Source: JABCPE02 sp963518845
Lineage (GTDB): Bacteria; Bacteroidota; Bacteroidia; Flavobacteriales; Weeksellaceae
Length of the DNA stretch: 64,000 bases
NCBI GenBank assembly: GCA_963518845.1
Contig: CAUQKV010000008.1
Location: 1 to 64,000 of the forward strand
Reading direction: 5' to 3'
Shown in pieces: positions 61,763-64,000 of the stretch. Below the pieces are notes generated by a model that was given only the letters and a program-made list of their open reading frames with translations, was not told where the DNA came from and ran no database searches. Numbering within the stretch: the stretch's first letter is position 1; each line of letters begins with the position of its first letter. Made by a program: the position numbers and the translations under genes.

Positions 61763-61813
61763 AATAATTTCGTTAAAAAATCATGTTTTTATTGGTTTTT
61801 TAACGAAATTATT
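61763..61813. repeat. perfect 18-bp inverted repeat before the AGCS symporter gene
   Basis: AATAATTTCGTTAAAAAA (61763-61780) and TTTTTTAACGAAATTATT (61796-61813) are perfect complements around a 15-base spacer. It may end the upstream transcript (the right arm begins with T6) or act as an operator for the symporter gene, whose ATG is 31 bases further. Confidence 0.7.
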
Positions 61814-61844
61814 ACGATATTAGCAAGATAAAATTAATACAACT

Positions 61845-63308
61845 ATGGAACAATTGGTAGAAAAGATAGCTGGGCTTATTTGGTCTGATGTCTTTATTTT
61901 ATTATGTGTTTTCACGGGAATTTATTTCTCCATTAGACTCGGTTTTCCTCAGTTTACCCAAGTAAGGGAAATGCTGAGGTTACTTTTTCAGGAGAAAGAG
62001 TCAGAGAAGGGATTGTCTTCTTTTCAGGCGTTTTCTTTGGCTATTTCAGGGCGTGTAGGAACGGGGAATATTGTAGGAGTTGCCACGGCGATTGCTATGG
62101 GAGGGCCGGGGTCTATATTTTGGATGTGGTTGATTGCGATTTTGGGTTCCGCATCGGCATTTGTAGAGTCTACATTGGGGCAGGTTTATAAAAGAGAAAT
62201 AGACGGCGAATACCGTGGAGGGCCCGCCTATTACATAGAAAAAGGGCTAGGGATAAAGTGGTATGCTGTTCTTTTTGCTGTGATTGCGGTGGTATGCTGT
62301 GGGTTTCTTTTGCCAGGGGTTCAGAGTAATAGTATAGCACAGTCTATGAATAATGCCTTTGGGATAGTTACTCAGACAGATTATTTTATTCCTATGAATA
62401 TTTTTGGGGTAGTAGTTGTAGGGCTTTTAGTGGTGATAATATTTGGAGGAGTCAAAAGACTGGGGCATGCTTCAGAAACGATAGTTCCCATAATGGCGGG
62501 AGCTTATATTTTGGTGGGGCTGATTATCATTATTCTTAATTTTCATAGAATTCCAGAAGTATTTTCTACAATTATTTCTTCGGCTTTTGGGCAGGATGCT
62601 GTTTTCGGTGGGATTTTAGGCAGCGCTATTGCTTGGGGAGTGAAAAGGGGAATTTATTCCAATGAAGCAGGGCAGGGAACAGGGCCTCACGCAGCGGCGG
62701 CGTCAGAGGTGATCCATCCAGCGGAGCAAGGGTTGGTACAGGCGTTTTCTGTATATATAGATACTCTTTTTGTTTGTACTACTACGGCATTTATGATTTT
62801 GTTTACGAATCAGTATCATGTGATGGATGAGCAGACTAAAATGATGGTGGTAGAACATATAAAAGATGTAGACTATACAGGCTTTACACAGGCTGCGATT
62901 TCTTCTCATTTTCCTTCTTTTGGGAATGAGTTTGTGGCGGTAGCATTATTTTTCTTCGCTTTTACCACCATAATGGCTTATTACTACTATGCAGAGACCA
63001 ATCTTACCTTTATTGTCTGTCCTAAATATCATCATTTGGCTACTTTTGTTTTGAGAATTGTTTTTCTTATAGGTGTATATATGGGAAGTGTGCGAGAGGC
63101 TAAACTAGCGTGGATAATAGCAGATGTAGGATCTGGAATGATGGCATGGGTGAACATTATAGCGATTTTACTGCTGGGAAATACCGCACTGAAAGTATGG
63201 AAAGACTATAAAACACAAAAGAAAAATGGAATACAAAAACCAACTTTTGATGCTAAAAAACTGAACATTAAAAATGCTGATTTTTGGGAGAAAAAACAAA
63301 ATCCCTAA
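61845..63308 (+). CDS. alanine/glycine:cation symporter (AGCS family)
   Basis: A 487-residue inner-membrane protein with about 10-11 hydrophobic segments. The family's conserved features are SFQAFSLAISGRVGTGNIVGVATAI near residue 65, GGPGSIFWMWLIAILGSASAFVESTLGQVYK, and KRGIYSNEAGQGTGPHAAAA near residue 265. It takes up alanine or glycine with sodium. The start codon is preceded by the inverted repeat at 61763-61813. The tail is short, charged and cytoplasmic. No operon partner is visible. Confidence 0.94.
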   Translation: MEQLVEKIAGLIWSDVFILLCVFTGIYFSIRLGFPQFTQVREMLRLLFQEKESEKGLSSFQAFSLAISGRVGTGNIVGVATAIAMGGPGSIFWMWLIAILGSASAFVESTLGQVYKREIDGEYRGGPAYYIEKGLGIKWYAVLFAVIAVVCCGFLLPGVQSNSIAQSMNNAFGIVTQTDYFIPMNIFGVVVVGLLVVIIFGGVKRLGHASETIVPIMAGAYILVGLIIIILNFHRIPEVFSTIISSAFGQDAVFGGILGSAIAWGVKRGIYSNEAGQGTGPHAAAASEVIHPAEQGLVQAFSVYIDTLFVCTTTAFMILFTNQYHVMDEQTKMMVVEHIKDVDYTGFTQAAISSHFPSFGNEFVAVALFFFAFTTIMAYYYYAETNLTFIVCPKYHHLATFVLRIVFLIGVYMGSVREAKLAWIIADVGSGMMAWVNIIAILLLGNTALKVWKDYKTQKKNGIQKPTFDAKKLNIKNADFWEKKQNP

Positions 63309-63433
63309 AACTATGGTTTAGAGACTTTGACAGGTTATAATATATGAATGGATTTTTACAATTAGTGTATTTTAATTAGAAATTGTTACAGAAAAGATTA
63401 GTTTTTTTTCTTTTAATTGTTTAATGCGCTGAT

Positions 63434-64000
63434 TTAGTGGTTATAATGTTTAGATATAACATATAAAATCCCAACACAAGCTCCTATTAAAAGTGAGATT
63501 AACAATAGTGAAATTATAAGAAATATAATATAGGCTGTTTGACCATACTTTTTAAATTTTTCATTGCAAAAATCACTTGCTTTTTGTAGGAAGTCAAGTT
63601 CTTTTTGGATTTTTAGGAAACTTCTATCATATTCAAAACCATCTTCTTCATCTTTGATTTCGGCTACAATTTTAGAAATTTTCATGATGTGTTTTCCATA
63701 ACTTTCATACATCCAGTATTTTCCTATAAAATATAGAATCACGCAGAATGTTAAAAATAGTATAATAAAAAAAATAATATTAGATTCCTTGTTATGTAAA
63801 TATAAAGTAGAATATAAACCTAACATAATGGGAACAAATACAATATTAAAAGATTTATAAAGCTCTGAATTTAAAACCAATTCATACCTTAAATCCAAAA
63901 TATTATGATAAGTATTAAGGTTTTTGGTATTCAGCTTTTTATAAAAAATATAGAATTTTAGATAATAATATCCTGTTATTGTAAGTGCTATAAATACTAA
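63434..64000 (-). CDS. membrane protein of unknown function, 5' end beyond the window
   Basis: The frame can be read from the stop at 63434 to the right edge with no interruption (at least 188 residues). The only start inside the window is a TTG at 63898. The upstream codons encode another hydrophobic segment (LVFIALTITGYYYLKFYIF), so the true start probably lies outside. Three transmembrane segments in the visible 154-residue part (about 18-33, 41-60, 122-147) flank a soluble helical region (IVAEIKDEEDGFEYDRSFL). No recognised family. Confidence 0.6.
   Translation of the reverse strand, partial: LVFIALTITGYYYLKFYIFYKKLNTKNLNTYHNILDLRYELVLNSELYKSFNIVFVPIMLGLYSTLYLHNKESNIIFFIILFLTFCVILYFIGKYWMYESYGKHIMKISKIVAEIKDEEDGFEYDRSFLKIQKELDFLQKASDFCNEKFKKYGQTAYIIFLIISLLLISLLIGACVGILYVISKHYNH

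Noticed and set aside
1..64000. CRISPR array or insertion sequence
   Set aside because: No regularly spaced direct repeats and no transposase-like reading frame were found.

Overview
The window looks like a stretch of Flavobacteriia chromosome, most likely the Chryseobacterium side of the Weeksellaceae. The evidence is the low G+C, Arg mostly as AGA, -7 boxes of the Bacteroidota type (TAnnTTTG) before many genes, a MurF-Alr fusion, an acpP-fabF-rnc-IPExxxVDY-pyk cluster, head-GIN and T9SS-sorted proteins, and AT-rich leaders without Shine-Dalgarno sites. There is no integrase, transposase, phage module or CRISPR array.

Positions 1-14.8 kb: a tannase-like esterase cut by the left edge (with Arg where the nucleophilic Ser should be), superoxide dismutase, a lipoprotein, a 549-bp gap rich in DnaA-box-like 9-mers, then pgk. 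A reverse-strand run follows: DUF1963, MgtC, a methyltransferase, mnmG, ybeY, a patatin/beta-barrel protein, murF-alr and tdk. Two parS-like palindromes flank mnmG. Together with the DnaA-box cluster they suggest the chromosome origin may lie nearby.

Positions 14.8-25 kb: rsmI, then accessory genes: small exported proteins (one frameshifted) and a LemA/membrane-protein pair of much higher G+C that looks transferred. Housekeeping resumes with fabG, a VOC protein, a GIN-domain protein, rnhA and dnaB.

Positions 25-39 kb: a TPR-like membrane protein, GT9 glycosyltransferase, sufE, clpC, a TonB-dependent receptor, and a T9SS metalloprotease broken by three homopolymer frameshifts. Next come a LytTR response regulator and its kinase, the kinase fused to a 2TM domain, with a 21-bp-spaced repeat before the regulator gene, and a prolyl oligopeptidase.

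Positions 39-64 kb: mostly forward-strand genes: GH3-like protein, DUF5071, MFS exporter, acpP-fabF-rnc-IPExxxVDY-pyk, a bacilliredoxin, three tRNAs (Leu-UAG, Gly-GCC, Leu-UAA), a DUF3127 protein with an SSB-like tail, aat, an exonuclease/GIY-YIG fusion, a HerA-like ATPase, mtaB, ftsE-like, gltX, accA, tsf, a methyltransferase with a metal/corrinoid-type binding lipoprotein, an alanine/glycine:cation symporter, and a membrane protein cut by the right edge.

All family names come from reading the translations, without database searches. No clearly new multi-gene system was found. The best leads are the oriC/parS signals, the Ser-to-Arg tannase homologue, the LemA island, the kinase-2TM fusion with its operator, and the SSB-like tails on DnaB and the DUF3127 protein.
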